From positions 1,054,001-1,118,000 of the forward strand of contig JASPKZ010007286.1 in NCBI GenBank assembly GCA_030220185.1: a stretch of DNA of 64,000 nt. Reading direction: 5' to 3'. The DNA is from Diploptera punctata. Its lineage: Eukaryota > Arthropoda > Insecta > Blattodea > Blaberidae. Of the stretch, positions 11,411 through 23,306 are shown one piece after another. Numbering within the stretch: position 1 is the first letter of the stretch; each line of letters starts with the position of its first letter. The notes beneath the pieces are model-generated. The model did not search any database. It saw only the letters and a list, made by a program, of their open reading frames with translations, and was not told where the DNA came from. Position numbers and translations under genes: made by a program.

Positions 11411-11746
11411 TGGCGCGACAGGCCTAGCAGATCCCTGACCTACCAGCCGGCTGCTGACCTTACATGGACATGTGTCAATCACAGAGGTAGATGGTCATCT
11501 AGCCAGTATAGGGGAGAAATATGGTCAGCATAACGAGTCCCCCAGCCGTTATAGCTGATTTCCTCACACTGGAACCGCTACTTATTGCAGGTACCCAAAT
11601 GCCTCACGATGCTGGGTGAGCACCGGTCCCATACTGGCCGAAATACAATGAGAAAATGTCTTCCCCCATGGAGACCCGAACCGGCGCAAGTCCCGTAGCT
11701 CTGCGCCAAGGCTTTCTGCCTTAACCACTCGGCCACGGCGCGCACA
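11411..11746 (-). mobile_element. SINE2, near full length
   Basis: It matches 743-1078 throughout, starting at GGCGCGACAGGCC and ending with the tRNA-like head GTGCGCGCCGTGGCCGAG on the minus strand. It sits directly beside the LINE-B duplication at 11385-11407. Confidence 0.85.
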
Positions 11747-11891
11747 TACAGTATTAAAACTTATTCATAAATACCAATAATTAATTCAATAATACCGGCA
11801 ACTTGCAGTCAACAAAAACAACTGTCCTTTTCAACAGCAACACTAAACGAGTTTTTATGGAATACATTTAATTTAATAGTAATATATATAA

Positions 11892-12190
11892 GGGGGCGCG
11901 TAGTGGTTAAGGCACTGCGCTACAAGCCGGAAGGTCGAGGGTTCGAGTCCCGGTGGGGTCAGGATTCTTAAACTGACCCAAACCTTCTGGCGGCACTATG
12001 GCCCTGGGGTCGACTCAGCCTCTAACTGAAATGAGTACCAGACGCTTGTTCTGGGGTAAAGGCGGCCGTCACGCAGGGCTGACAACCCGGCTGACATCAA
12101 GTGCCGATTGTCAAGAAAAAGTGGGAGCCTTAACCTCCTACTACCCCAAGGGCCTCCCGAGGCCTGTAGTGGGATCACTTTACCTTTTAC
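11892..12190 (+). mobile_element. SINE3
   Basis: The tRNA-like head (GGGCGCGTAGTGGTTAAGG..., box-B-like GGTTCGAGTCC near 11941) is followed by a GC-rich body and ends ACTTTACCTTTTACC before a (TA)n run. The second copy, at 49255-49560, has clear target duplications. Confidence 0.85.
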
Positions 12191-12207
12191 CTATATATAT
12201 ATATATA

Positions 12208-12288
12208 TCCCCCAAATGCCCCAGGTTTGTCTTTCGACATTCCTGGTTTCCCTCCTGGCATGGCGTACTTGTAACCCACTTCTGAGGT
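12208..12288 (-). mobile_element. SINE1a 3' end fragment
   Basis: Complement of the SINE1 tail (CCCCAGGTTTGTCTTTCGACA to CACTTCTGAGG). It stops abruptly and joins LINE-B sequence at about 12289. Neither partner keeps a natural end at the junction. Confidence 0.75.
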
Positions 12289-12405
12289 TTTTCCAGAATT
12301 GAGCCTATGTTTAATTTCCTTGTGCATCTCATTCCTGTTTGTGATTATCGTTCCTAGGTATTTGAATTCAGCCACTTCCTCAAAATGCCCATCATTTTTC
12401 ATTAA
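12289..12405 (-). mobile_element. LINE-B internal fragment
   Basis: Minus-strand residues include NDGHFEEVAEFKYLGTIIT and EMHKEIKHRLNSGK, the segment just downstream of the RT domain. Both ends are truncated. The left end is fused to the SINE1 tail. Confidence 0.8.
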
Positions 12406-13023
12406 TTGAGGATATTTATTTATTGTTAAAATTTATAAAAAAGACACAGATGTTACAAAAGTCATGGAAATTGTGCATTAAAATTATCATAATTATGGAG
12501 TGATCTCAAACATTTCAAATATGTATGCTAACTCAGTCAAACGATCCACAGATTTAAATAAAAAGATCGGAAATATTTGAATAGGTCTACACAAGCAGAG
12601 TAGCGGAGTCGAGTCTCATGCAACTATGTATCAAGTACTATGCGAGGTTCACTGCACAAAAAGCAGGAATAGAATTCTCTTTAGCTTGGAATTTCACGGA
12701 AACCCCTCAACGTTCCACGGGGCCATTATGCAGATGGGTGGTCGGGGACTAGCATACCAAACATCCTTTGTCTCGGCAGAGGCTTTCAATGCGCCACGGA
12801 AGTACAGGGACTGTGCATAATCTTTTCAAAAGACTCCTCTTCCTTGATATTTCTATTCCAACTTTCTCGGTATCCTAGCTACATTACAAGCTTCACGAAA
12901 TTGGAAGGAATGCGTAAACTAGAGCTTGTGCAGGAGTTACCCCCTGAAAGTTTGAATTCAAATACCAATAATAATTTATACCATTAGAATCAGAATCTTG
13001 ACCAATATATCAATTTATTTGTA
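12406..13023. other. No recognisable feature
   Basis: About 600 bases with no coding, RNA or repeat signature that I can identify. Confidence 0.55.
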
Positions 13024-13297
13024 TGAACAGTTAAGTCTCGTAGAGACTGCGATGGGCTGGACATGTGGCACAAATGGGGAATGAAAGACGTGCATGGAAG
13101 CTTCTTGTAGGAAAATCAGAGGGAAAACGCCCCGTTGGAGACCAAGAATGAGGTGAGAGAATAACATTAACTATGATTTGAGGGAACAAGACTATACAGG
13201 GAATGATTGGAAAACGTTGGTTCTGGAGAGGGATGTATGGTGAGCTTATATACGCGTGGCATGAGTCTACGGGTTCGATAGTGTCAGTGACTTAGTT
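13024..13297 (+). mobile_element. Degenerate LINE-B 3' end
   Basis: DNA similarity to other LINE-B copies runs from GAACAGTTAAGTCTCGTAG to GGGTTCGATAGTGTCAGTGA, but the frame is broken by small indels (for example near 13045 and 13138). This looks like an older insertion. Confidence 0.8.
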
Positions 13298-13313
13298 CAT
13301 TATTGCAACAATT

Positions 13314-13555
13314 TCGATTCCCGATCGGGACAAGCTTCCTGAGTGAGGTTTTTTTCTCAGCTTTAAGATTAATGTCAGGTAGCTTTGAGACCCAAAAGGT
13401 CCCCGAACATCATCTCGTTATCATCATCATCATTATCCCTCGATGTGAAAAGCAACGGGAAGCTACCACACCTGTAATTCCCTAGTAAAGCTGCAAAGCA
13501 TAGCATGAACATTATATAATTGCAGTGAAAGACCTGCCCTCGGACAGAACACTGT
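13314..13555 (+). mobile_element. SINE1b, 5'-truncated
   Basis: It starts inside the tRNA-like head (GATTCCCGATCGGGACA), keeps the SINE1 body (GTCCCCGAACATCATC) and has the alternative tail GCAACGGGAAGCTACCACA ... TGCAGTGAAAGACCTGCCCT instead of the SINE1a tail. Confidence 0.75.
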
Positions 13556-13901
13556 AAAAAATTGCAACAATATGTATTACCTTCTTGAAGAATAATTGTT
13601 ATAATTGGACAGCGTTATGTAACAACCGGCTATGCGCCATTATGTAAGTTTCGAAAAAAAACTACATTTAAAGTTGAAATCAATTTTCACTATTTATTGT
13701 AGCGCCAAACTAACAGTACTGGATATTGCAAATTATTTTCCTTGTTTGACAGTTATGCATCAACAATCTACGAGCGGGAATATTTGGCGCTTAGCTGCAT
13801 GATGCAAAATGTAGATTAGCATTCATGAAGATCTGCTTTCATAGCCGTTTGTTGCAAAACATAGAATCTTTGATAGGACCGATGGCGTTTACATTTTTGT
13901 T
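13556..13901. other. No recognisable feature
   Basis: About 345 AT-rich bases. I see nothing beyond short repeated words such as TTTGGCGC. Confidence 0.5.
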
Positions 13902-14238
13902 TAATCATCATCATCATCCATGCAAGTATTAGGCCATGTGGCCTGTTAGGGTCTCAAAGAGATTTTTTTTGGACGTCCCAGCGATCTTTTGCCTTGGGGC
14001 AGTAACGAAGCATAGCTTTTTGAATTTTATGATATGGCATTCGTTGAAAATGGGCTTTCCAGTTGTTCTGGTAGTTTTGTATATGATGGAGAATGGGTTC
14101 TACATCCAACTCTTCCATAATTTCCTCATTTCTTTTATGGTCCCACTTTGTATAGCCAGCTGTACGGCGCATATATCGCATCTCATTTCCTGTTATTCTG
14201 TATTCATCTCTTCTTCGTATTGATTTTTCTTCATAAAT
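13902..14238 (-). mobile_element. LINE-A relative, 3' end, GAT tail
   Basis: The minus strand encodes EYRITGNEMRYMRRTAGYTK, EELDVEPILHHI, WKAHFQRMPYHKIQKA and a degraded GRP motif, then a 3' UTR (GGCCACATGGCCTAATACTTG) and a (GAT)n tail at 13905-13918. Its protein is close to LINE-A but the tail differs. Confidence 0.82.
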
Positions 14239-15137
14239 AAGACTATATTTAAAGATTTGGCGCTAAAAGTGTGCCAGCGCAACATATGACATCAAATTTT
14301 CGATTTAAAAAAGTGGCGCACAGCCGGTTGATGCGTAACATCCTGCAATCATATGTCACATTTTGAAGAAGGGTGCTACATTCCTCTACTTAACCCTTAA
14401 ATTGGGAAAACACTGGACTGGACTGGATAAGGCGAAGTCTAGCTTCACCCAGTGTGCTGCGTATGTTAGAACCCACTAGGGCTCTTTGGCAGCTAAGTTA
14501 ATAGTGGCTATCATTACGGGGTTATAGTTCACTTAACCCGAGCCTATTTGGCGGCGCTAGCGTTTGAGAAAACACAAAATTCTTCTGTTAGTTATTTGAA
14601 TGTGGCGGACCGCAGTGAAAACGGAATCTTGTATTATATAACTGTTATTATTAGGTGCATTGTATACTTAGACATATATTTCAGTGGTTTCTTTTTGTTC
14701 GTTTTCTTCTGATTAATTAAAAATATTAAATTAATTGAATCAACTGATGTATCCAAATGGATACATTACGAATTTAAGGGTTAAAAATATTGAAGTAATG
14801 AGAAATTTTCCAAGACTTGTATAATTATTATCCTGTTGGTGCCATATAAAAATAAAATGTGTCAATATGACCGAATCTTGGAAGCAACTAGTCACGGTGT
14901 AATTAAACACCGTGTTTAATGACCCTAGTTCACGCACTTCACGCTGGTCTGCTTTTGCAGGAAGCCGAGGGACACGCCGAGTGCCCACACCCACCCATTG
15001 TTTCTTACTTCCATGGCCATCACTACATAAACAATACATTATCTACTCTTTGTCCATGCTTCCTATTCTACAGACAGGCTTTAGTGTCACTATCAAATGC
15101 CATTTTAGGCCAAAATTAGACCTACTCTGTCATAAAT
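14239..15137. other. No recognisable feature
   Basis: About 900 bases. Short palindromic words such as TGTATCCAAATGGATACA (14746-14763) are present, but no coding or TE signature. Confidence 0.5.
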
Positions 15138-15145
15138 GTAATTAC

Positions 15146-15852
15146 TAGGGAAAGGCAATTAATGATTTTACATCTTTTTCTTATGAAGGTTGAAACATTG
15201 CTTGCATATATGAAAATGTACGGCATTAAAAAACGTATTAAGTAAAAGCAAGTTGTTAGGGCTTTTTTTTTTGCATTTTCTTAACTTTCGTAGGGATAGG
15301 TCATTTTTTGGCAATTTTTAGGTCATTTTGAGCATTTTTTACACTTTTCCAGAAGACTGTGACATTATTTGTATTTGATTTAAGATTTTTATTATAATTC
15401 AGCATTTTTCCTTGTCAATACAATTTCCTGGAATTAAGTAGTTGTTTTGCTAACTACTACCCCTATTTTTCAAGGTATGTGCATAATAATCTTGCCCACT
15501 TCTAGGAATTTTATTCAATTTCTTAGAGCTCACGCTAGCTTCTACCCTTATTCTGATTGTTAACTGCAATTCAAAATTGCTGTAAAAGTGCACTGTGTAA
15601 CTGAAATGGATTTTCTGCAATAAAAGGTACTGTAATATGTATTTTTTTAAATACTTTTCTTTTAATATTTTGATGTTAAGTTAAATTTTATGTAATTCAG
15701 TAATCAAATGAATACTTAATCTAATAAATAATATGTTTATTGGCAATTCTTAACTTTTTATGCCATTTTTTATTTTATTGTTCTTTTTTGCATTTTTTAG
15801 GTCATAAATGCATTTTTTTACCAATTTATAGGTAATTAAATACCTTGCCCTA
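15146..15852. mobile_element. Non-autonomous hAT element
   Basis: The termini TAGGGAAAGGCAATTAATGA and its near complement match the hAT at 8158-9006, as does most of the body, but the transposase start is deleted. GTAATTAC flanks it exactly at 15138-15145 and 15853-15860. Confidence 0.88.
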
Positions 15853-16768
15853 GTAATTACTAGAGACCGGATTATATGCATTTGCGTGTTGCATATGCAT
15901 TTGTATTTTAGACCTTTTTCACCTGTTATTGCATATTTTAACTAAAAACTAGTGATAACGCATAATTGCGAGCTGTATTTTATATTTTGAAAATCTGTGT
16001 TGTTTTACAATGAACATTTCGAGGTAATCAAAAGTGTAGTAAATGATTTCGATAGTGCAGAGGCTTTGGCAGTTCGTCAGTGCGAGGAAGCAAAAAACAG
16101 CTGTGAATAGCACTCATTCTTCCCAAATACCTGCAACTATTAAAAAGCTAGAAACTCAAGGTTTGGCGAAGTTCGATTCTATTCAGTTAATGAATAAAAG
16201 CCGTCAACTGAACTCCTTATTGCCGAAGAATTACCGAGCAAACTTGGTAAAGTCTGAAAACGTTTTAAACCTTTGTGTCAAATCAATAGTTTTATAAACG
16301 GGATACAATGGGACGGGAGAGCATTTGCAAGAAATTGTAAGTACGGAAAATAGCACCCAAATTCAAATACTGCCCAGTTACTTCAGTTGACGTAAAATGG
16401 ACATTTCTCTGTTTATAAACATATTTTGAGCGATCGAAGACACAACCTTACTACCGAACATTTGGAACAGTACCTGATCGTTTCTGTTTACAACAGCAGC
16501 AAAATGTAGAATATTTTAATTTGTGAACAATAATTTTGCCTGATACAGATTGATAATTGATCATTTATCAGCGATAAATTATCAATCAGTATCACTTCCG
16601 CAAGGGAGCGTCCTTGTCCCAGATGGGGATGTAGGCGTATTGAGACACGAAGTCCTAGAAATTTCGTATTTTTCGATCGAAGTAGTCATCATGCTCGCCC
16701 CTGGTTCCGATGTTTGGGAGTTCAAATCCAGCCAGAGTCCACAGATTTTAAATTCTTAAACTTATATT

Positions 16769-17469
16769 ACTTACTTACTCACTGGCACTATCGAACCCGT
16801 AGGTTCATGGCCGCACGGACATAAGCTCTCCATACATCCCTATCCTGAGCTAATGCTTTCCAATCATTCCCTGTATAATCTACTTCCCTCAAATCATAGT
16901 TAATGTTGTTCTCCCACTTCATTTTTGGTCTACCAACTGGGCGTTTTCCTTCTGGCTTTCCTACAAGAAGTTTCCATGCACGTCTTTCATTCCCCATACG
17001 CGCAACATGTCCTGCCCATCGCAGTCTACGGGACTTAACTGTTCTTATTATATCTGGCTTCCTATAAAGACCATGTAGTTCATTGTTATGTAGTCTTCTC
17101 CATTCACCTGTCTGTTCATCTCTCTTTGGTCCAAAAATTTTCCCTAAGAACTTATTCTCAAATACTCGTAATCTCCTTTCCTCCCTTAAAGTAAGAGTCC
17201 ATGTTTCGCACCCATATAGTATAACTGGTAGAACAATAGTTTTATATATTTTCAGCTTAACGTTTTTTGAAAGGAGTTGGGACATCAAAAGTCTCTGCAA
17301 TGCATAATAGCATGCATTTCCAGAATTGAGCCTATGTTTAATTTCTTTGTGCATCTCATTCCTATTTGTGATTATTGTTCCTAGGTATTTGAATTCAGCC
17401 AATTCCTCAAAATTTCCCTCATTTGTCATTAGCTGTCCATTTCCATTATATAATGTATTTCTACGTGTG
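16769..17469 (-). mobile_element. LINE-B copy with 9-bp target duplication
   Basis: An open minus-strand frame of 213 codons (16788-17429) runs from MTNEGNFEELAEFKYLG through LYGCETWTL, RLRWAGHVARM and GKRPVGRP to AAMNLRVR. ACTTATATT at 16760-16768 and 17470-17478 brackets it. It is 5'-truncated downstream of the YADD box, so it encodes no polymerase. The clean frame suggests a recent insertion. Confidence 0.95.
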
Positions 17470-17536
17470 ACTTATATTGGCGAAACATATTTTTTTCGTG
17501 AGTTACTTATATTTGTCAGACCACAGTGAAAACCGA

Positions 17537-17567
<31 letters not shown>

Positions 17568-17719
17568 CTAATTTATTACTGTGTATTTTATGTACGACAC
17601 AAATATAAGTAATGCCAATTTATCAGTTATAAATTATCAATCACTATCAGTCATAAATGATAATATTAAATATGGATAATAAAATACTAATTATTATGTT
17701 AATTTAGAAATAAAATATC

Positions 17720-18330
17720 AATTAACAAAACTAAAATTATGGCATTTCATGGGAAGGACCCCATACAAAGTAAAATCTGTCTCCAGAATAAAATTTTAGA
17801 GAGATCTAATCAATTTAAATATCTTGGATATTATCTCTCTATCTGGGATGAAAAGGACATCCCTGAAAAAGTTACTAGTTATAATAAAAGTTTGGGAATT
17901 ATTAATCAAGTTATGAAACCATCCCTTGTACAAAAAAACACCAGATTACGTTTATATAACACTTTGGCTAGATCAGTGTTGACCTATGGTAGTGAAGCAT
18001 GGACACTAAAAAAACAACATGAAAGCAGAATAACGGCTTGTGAAATGAGATTCATGCGCAGAACAGCGGGTTACACCAGATGGGATCGGAAAAGGAACAC
18101 CGATATCTTAAAAGAATTGAAGACTATGCCAATTTTGGAATATATTAAACAGTACCAACTAAATTGGAAACACCGTCTTGAAAGAATGAGTTCAAATCGG
18201 ATCCCCAAAGCTGTTTATAATTATATACCAAGAGGACGAAGATCACTGGGCCGTCCTATGAAACGCTGGAGGGAAAATTTTCTATAGGATCGTAACAGGC
18301 CTTGGCCTAATACTTGGAAGGAAGAAGAAG
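17720..18330 (+). mobile_element. LINE-A, longest clean copy
   Basis: AAATAAAATATC at 17708-17719 and 18331-18342 is the target duplication. The element ends in the GGAAGGAAGAAGAAG tail that defines LINE-A. It is truncated just after the RT domain. Confidence 0.95.
17739..18287 (+). pseudogene. LINE-A ORF2 C-terminus, 182 codons uninterrupted
   Basis: Features in order: SNQFKYLGYYLS (about residue 28), KSLGIINQVMKPSLVQKN (about 52), LTYGSEAWTLKK (about 85), MRFMRRTAGYTRWDRKRN (about 103), WKHRLERM (about 148) and RSLGRPMKRWRENFL at the end. The start codon lies inside the original long frame, so it is not a natural start. The YADD catalytic box is absent. The protein would not be functional. 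Confidence 0.85.
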
Positions 18331-18713
18331 AAATAAAATATCCATTAAAGTATTAATTATTATGTTTATTATTTGGCATTGCATATATTGACATTTTTTC
18401 ATGCATATTTTGAGTTTGTTGCGTTGCATATAATCCGATCTCTAGTAATTACTATTAATAAGTTATAATGAAAATATAAGATTTCGTGATGTAAGTATAG
18501 TAATACATAGACCAGCTTCCGACCAGGTCCACTTCGCCACTGAAGATACCCTCCGTAGTCGGCATAACATTTCATTTTCAATCTTCGTGAAAAAAAAACT
18601 GGCTATTAAAAACTTACATTTTATATTACTTCTCTTTATACGAGTAATATAACATGTAACATGAAATACCATTATTTCATTTTCCAAATGCCTTTCCCAG
18701 AATCATTAATTTA

Positions 18714-19871
18714 TCTTATATATAAAAATTAATTCTTTTTGCTGGTTTGTTTGTTTATTCGTACTGTATGCGTGGCCATATTAGTTATTCAAAATATCTC
18801 TGCAGGCGGAAGAATTACGAAGCTATGTTTGTTGCTACACGTGACGTCATATAAGGCAGTGTACACTATCAGCATCCCACGTCCCATTCCCCTCTGCACT
18901 CGTTGATAGCAGTGTCACGTGTTCTATTCCTGCTTAAACACGACTGCAGTGCCCTCCGTCAACAACTGCGCTTACTCCTTGAACGGGTAATACCAGTGAT
19001 CCGACTGTGATGGGGCTTTTTTTGCAAAATGTTCAGGAGATTCCCGGGATGAACATAGGCTATAAGAGAGTTGTGATACTCAAATCCTACGCCCTTAAAA
19101 ATCGCCCTTCGTGGTGGAAAACATGAAAAAGTGGTTCTTTGGTCGCTTACATGGCTTACGCTGCCTAACCATAACAAATACATAAAATGAATATACACAG
19201 AATTGAATATATCAAAAAGCTCTACAAAAAAGTCCGCGACAGCATATGTTTATCTCCTACGGATAATTCACAATAACCATTCTTGTATTTCATTGATGCC
19301 AAGAAGATCGAAACAAGTACATAGATTCCTGTGCATGACGGATAACTCACAATAACGAATTTTGTCTTTTAGCTCATTTATGCCGAGAAGATCGAGATAA
19401 GTAGTCTATGAATTTGGAAGTATAAAAATACCGGGCAATCAGCACGGGGATTCGTAAAATAATTATGATATGCCTATACATTTATAATTATTTTTCACTT
19501 TACTTATTCAACTAATCATAAAAAATACAATAATTTTTGTCTTTCAGCTCATTTATGCCAAGTGCATCGGGATAAGTAGATTCCCGGACAATGCCGGGTA
19601 AACAGCACGGAGTATCTAAAAATAATTACAATATACATTTTTCCTTATACTTATTTAACTAAACATAAAACACATTAATTTTCGTATTTCTGCTCATTTA
19701 TGTCAAGAAGATCGGGATAAGTAGATTCCCGGGCAACTCCGGGTAATCAGCATGGGGTATCTAAACATATAAATTTATAATTATTGTTTGTTTTACTTAA
19801 GCAACTAAACATAAAAGCACATTAATTTTCATTTATTTAGGCGTAGCAGTGCATGCCGGGTAATTAGCTAG
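18714..19871 (+). mobile_element. Helitron-like element with repeated 3' units
   Basis: It starts TCTTATATATAAAAATTAATTC and ends GCCGGGTAATTAGCTAG, next to a T, matching the 5'-TC ... CTAG-3' signature of insect Helitrons. From 19360 the 3' section repeats three to four times as units ending CCCGGGCAA..CCGGGTAATCAGCA. A relative is at 23735-24562. No Rep/helicase is encoded. Confidence 0.6.
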
Positions 19872-20533
19872 TAGTTCATAAAACATTCTATGAATTTGAA
19901 AGTATAAAAATGACAATATGAATATATAAGCAACTAATTAGGGTTATCTAGTATAACCTACACCTAAAGAATCCAAACGTAAGATGAAGCTACTGCAAGA
20001 AGGGAGGAAAAATAACCCTATTTGTTAGAAGACGATTCACTGTGAAATAAGATCTATTCTATACATTTCTATTTAGACATAATGATGAATTCCAGCTCCT
20101 GAACCACAATGAATCTCACAATAACGGCTTCAACTGTTGAATATGATGACAGTTTTACCACAATAAATTTCTTGATGTCACATTCTTTATTCGTTCAAGA
20201 CAATCCTCGTTTTTCTCAATTATAACATTTCCTTTCCAACAGTAAATGTCTCTCTTCTTGTCCCACCATTAGTGTTACGTCATGTATGACAAAGCGATCG
20301 TAAACAAATGAGTGCTTGGGAAAACAAAGCCCCATCGTATGTCAAGCACAGCGATGTCACACCTGTTACTTCATGATACCAAACAATGCGACCTGAAAAT
20401 TTCACCATTGTGTGTTAAGGAAATATGGGCTGTGGGAAATTTGCTGCAATACACGCTTATTTACAAAGTACGTTATGATCTTAAGAATAATTTAACTTAT
20501 ACATTGTATTTAATTTTGTTCTTTAACAAAAGA
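19872..20533. other. No recognisable feature
   Basis: About 660 bases between the Helitron-like element and LINE-B with no coding or repeat signature that I recognise. Confidence 0.5.
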
Positions 20534-21492
20534 CAAACAGTTTTCGAACACTTTTGAAATCCAGAATGGGTTGAAGCAAGGAGATTCACTATCTCATCTA
20601 CTAATTTTGTACTAGAGCATGGCATTAAATCTTTAGAGAATGAGGACGGCTTACAACTCAATGGTATTAATAAGCTGTTACTTTATGCTGATGATGTAGT
20701 ACTATTGGCCGATAGTGAGGAGATACTAATGGACAATACGCACACACTGTTGAGTAACACTAAGAAATTAGGACTGGAAGTAAATATCAATAAAACTAAA
20801 TATATGGTCACACGTAGAAATTCATTACATAATGGAAATGGACAGCTAATGACAAATGAGGGAAATGTTGGGGAAGTGGCTGAATTCAAATACCTAGGAA
20901 CAATAATCACAAATAGGAATGAGATGCACAAAGAAGTTAAACATAGACTCAATTCTGGAAATGCATGCTATTATGCATTGCAGAGACTCTTGATGTTCCA
21001 ACTTATTTCAAAAAACGTTAAACTGAAAATATATAAAACTATTATTCTACCAATTATATTATATGGTTGCGAAACATGGACTCTAACTTTAAGGGAGGAA
21101 AGGAGATTACAAGTATTTGAGAATAAAGTACTTAGAACAATTTTTGGACCAAAGAGAGATGAACATACAGGTGAATGGAGAAGACTGCATAACAATTAAC
21201 TACATGGTCTTTATAGGAAGCCAGATATAATAAGAACAGTTAAGTCTCGTAGACTGCGATGGGCTGGACATGTTGCACGTATGGGGAATGAAAGACTTGC
21301 ATGGAAGCTTCTTGTAGGGAAGCCAGAGGGAAAACGCCCAGTTGGTAGACCAAGAATGAGGTGGGAGAATAACATTAACTATGATTTGAGGGAAGTAGAT
21401 TATACACGGAATGATTGGAAAGCATTAGCTCAGGATAGGGATGTATGGAGAGCCATGAACCTACTGGTTCGATAGTGCCAATGAGTAAGTAC
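20534..21492 (+). mobile_element. LINE-B copy retaining part of the RT domain
   Basis: It starts inside the RT (AACAGTTTTCGAACACTTTTG) and includes the catalytic LLYADDVVLLADS box near 20690, then LGLEVNINKTKYMVT and the usual C-terminus to 21475. A frame lesion lies near 20600, a stop interrupts at about 21197, and codons for YVRA are missing near 21450. The tail is AGTGCCAATGAGTAAGTA. Confidence 0.92.
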
Positions 21493-21692
21493 GAGTGTAA
21501 TTCCTACAGGGTAAAAAAGTAATTAATCAATCTGTAATTAGTAAAGCACAAAGTTCAAAACAATAGGCTCTTTAACATTTATATTTCTATCTATCTATCT
21601 ATAATGGTACACCATTCATAACATACAGTATAACGAAATTACAAGGTAACTCGCATGTTATATCTCCTCATGCAGGCTCAAGACTCATAGTC

Positions 21693-21816
21693 GGACTTGG
21701 GAAAGCAACGGGAAGCTACCACAACTATAATTCCCTAGTAAAGGTGCAAAGCATAGCATGGAAATGCTATGATTGCAGTGAGAGACCTGCCCTCGGGCAG
21801 AATTACTATGGATGGA
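21693..21816 (+). mobile_element. SINE1b tail fragment
   Basis: Only the alternative SINE1 tail is present: GAAAGCAACGGGAAGCTACC through GCAGAATTACTATGGATGGA. No tRNA-like head is upstream. Confidence 0.75.
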
Positions 21817-21849
21817 TAGTCGGAACCAATAAAGCTGAATTGGAATTTT

Positions 21850-22443
21850 AATCTATACCATTGTATCTATCTATCTTCGGGTTTTTTACAGCTGCTGCCA
21901 TCTTCCCGTGCCAAAATTCCAAACCCTATATCGTCCACCGCTGTGGTCTCGGGGTAGCGTGCAGCGGGCCCGGGTTCGATCCCCGGTCGGGCAGTTTTTC
22001 TGGACGAGGTTTTTATCGGGGTTTTTCCTCACCTGTAAGACAAATGTCAGGTAAACTTTAGGGCCCAAACGGTCCCCGAAATCATATTGCCATCGCAATC
22101 ATCATCATTCATATTCATCTTGGGTTAAGCTTAGGATTAGGGACTCTCCTGGCGCACAATTATCATCATCATCATCATCATCACCCATCATATCATCGGG
22201 GCAACGTAACCCCGCCTTCCAGGCACGCCAACCTCAGAAGTGGGTTACAAGTACGCCATGCCAGGAGAGAAACCAGGAATCGAAAGACAACCTGGGGCAC
22301 TCGAAAAAAAAAATATCTTGAGCATCTTCAATGCTTAAATCTCCTGCTTGCATTGCTATCCTCATGCTTTCCTTCCAAGTTAACTTTGCTCTTCCTTTTT
22401 TCTTCTTTCCGGTCGGTTGCCATCGATATAACCATTGTATCAT
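21850..22443 (-). mobile_element. LINE-C 3' end split by a SINE
   Basis: Minus-strand residues LTWKESMRIAMQAGDLSIED (22313-22443) are followed, after the SINE, by WNFGTGRWQQL, a stop and a CCCGAAGATAGATAGATA tail (21850-21925). The same order is uninterrupted in LINE-C at 61290-62185, so the two parts belong to one element. Confidence 0.85.
21933..22312 (+). mobile_element. SINE1a inserted in LINE-C
   Basis: Complete unit with tRNA-like head (GGGTTCGATCCCCGG near 21971), a CATCATCATC expansion near 22165 and a poly(A) end at 22304-22312. ATATC lies on both sides and removing the SINE restores the LINE-C reading order. A few bases of the head are deleted near 21963. Confidence 0.9.
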
Positions 22444-22595
22444 TTCATAATATTGTTAGAATTAATTTAGTTAACTTCAATAAGAGACATGACTGCCACT
22501 GAAGGTCCTAGAGTCCTAGATCCTAAGACAATGTTGTAGGGGCTGTAACTATATGTGCAATAGGAATAGATCGCTTAACAAAACTTCATCTAATT

Positions 22596-23306
22596 GGCTA
22601 TTTAACTCATGCTCCAAATGGGAGTCAATGACCAATTACGTTTCAATGATTTCTGTTTTACAACCAATCACAGTCGTGTTTCACCAAATATTTATCAGTG
22701 TTATATTTACCATATTAAAGAAAGCTCCTCCTTTTTAATATTCTGAACAGGTCTGACCATTATTTTGCAGTGATCGAGCCTGTGAGAAATACGGCTACCA
22801 GATTGTATATATAGTGCATGAATGTCAACACATGCCGCATGCGGGAGTTAATATAAAAACATTTGTAGCAATTGATTATTCCACAAAAAAAACACTGTTT
22901 GCACTTTCTTAAATGTATTTTTTCCCAGGTAATAATCCAGAAAAATATAATTGTCATACTTACATCATACGACATCAGAAATGAATTAATATGCAGTTTG
23001 ATGTGTTTCATTTCTTCTCCACTAGAGAGCATTCTTACAATATTGCGTTCCTTTGGCAATAAATAGTATGATCTGGTAGCAGTGATAAACAGAAGAAGCA
23101 GATGAAGAGTATCGTTTCTCATTTGTTTTCAAACATTGCCGTTTACATTAAATACATAAATATTTTAAAATAACTATAGTTAAATAATGATTTGTGAGTA
23201 AACAGCTTAATTTTATTCGTTAAATAGTCCTAACAAATGCTATTCTTAATTTCCAAATTCTCTAGATAAATTGGAAATCACTCGTGGCATTACTTATGAT
23301 ATAATT
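22596..23306 (+). repeat. Interspersed repeat R2, long copy
   Basis: Same start and end as 3828-4285 and 51079-52136 (GGCTATTTAACTCATGC... to ...GGCATTACTTATGATA), here about 710 bases with the interior that the first copy lacks. I cannot assign a class. No convincing frame. Confidence 0.65.

Larger units (their letters stand above)
15861..18444. mobile_element. hAT element 2 carrying two nested LINEs
   Basis: The inverted ends are TAGAGACCGGATTATATGCA and its complement with one mismatch. The octamer GTAATTAC at 15853-15860 and 18445-18452 is the target duplication and fits the nTnnnnAn pattern of hAT. Subterminal GCATATGCAT words repeat near the left end. Bases 16043-16297 hold an 84-codon frame of unknown identity. 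LINE-B (16769-17469) and LINE-A (17720-18330) inserted later. No transposase catalytic region is visible. Confidence 0.85.

Noticed and set aside
17541..17567. (TA)n tract as an origin or regulatory element
   Set aside because: A simple microsatellite inside a dead hAT element; nothing supports function.
22760..23122. 120-codon minus-strand frame
   Set aside because: Low-complexity Leu/Phe/Ile composition inside repeat R2, not conserved in the other R2 copies.
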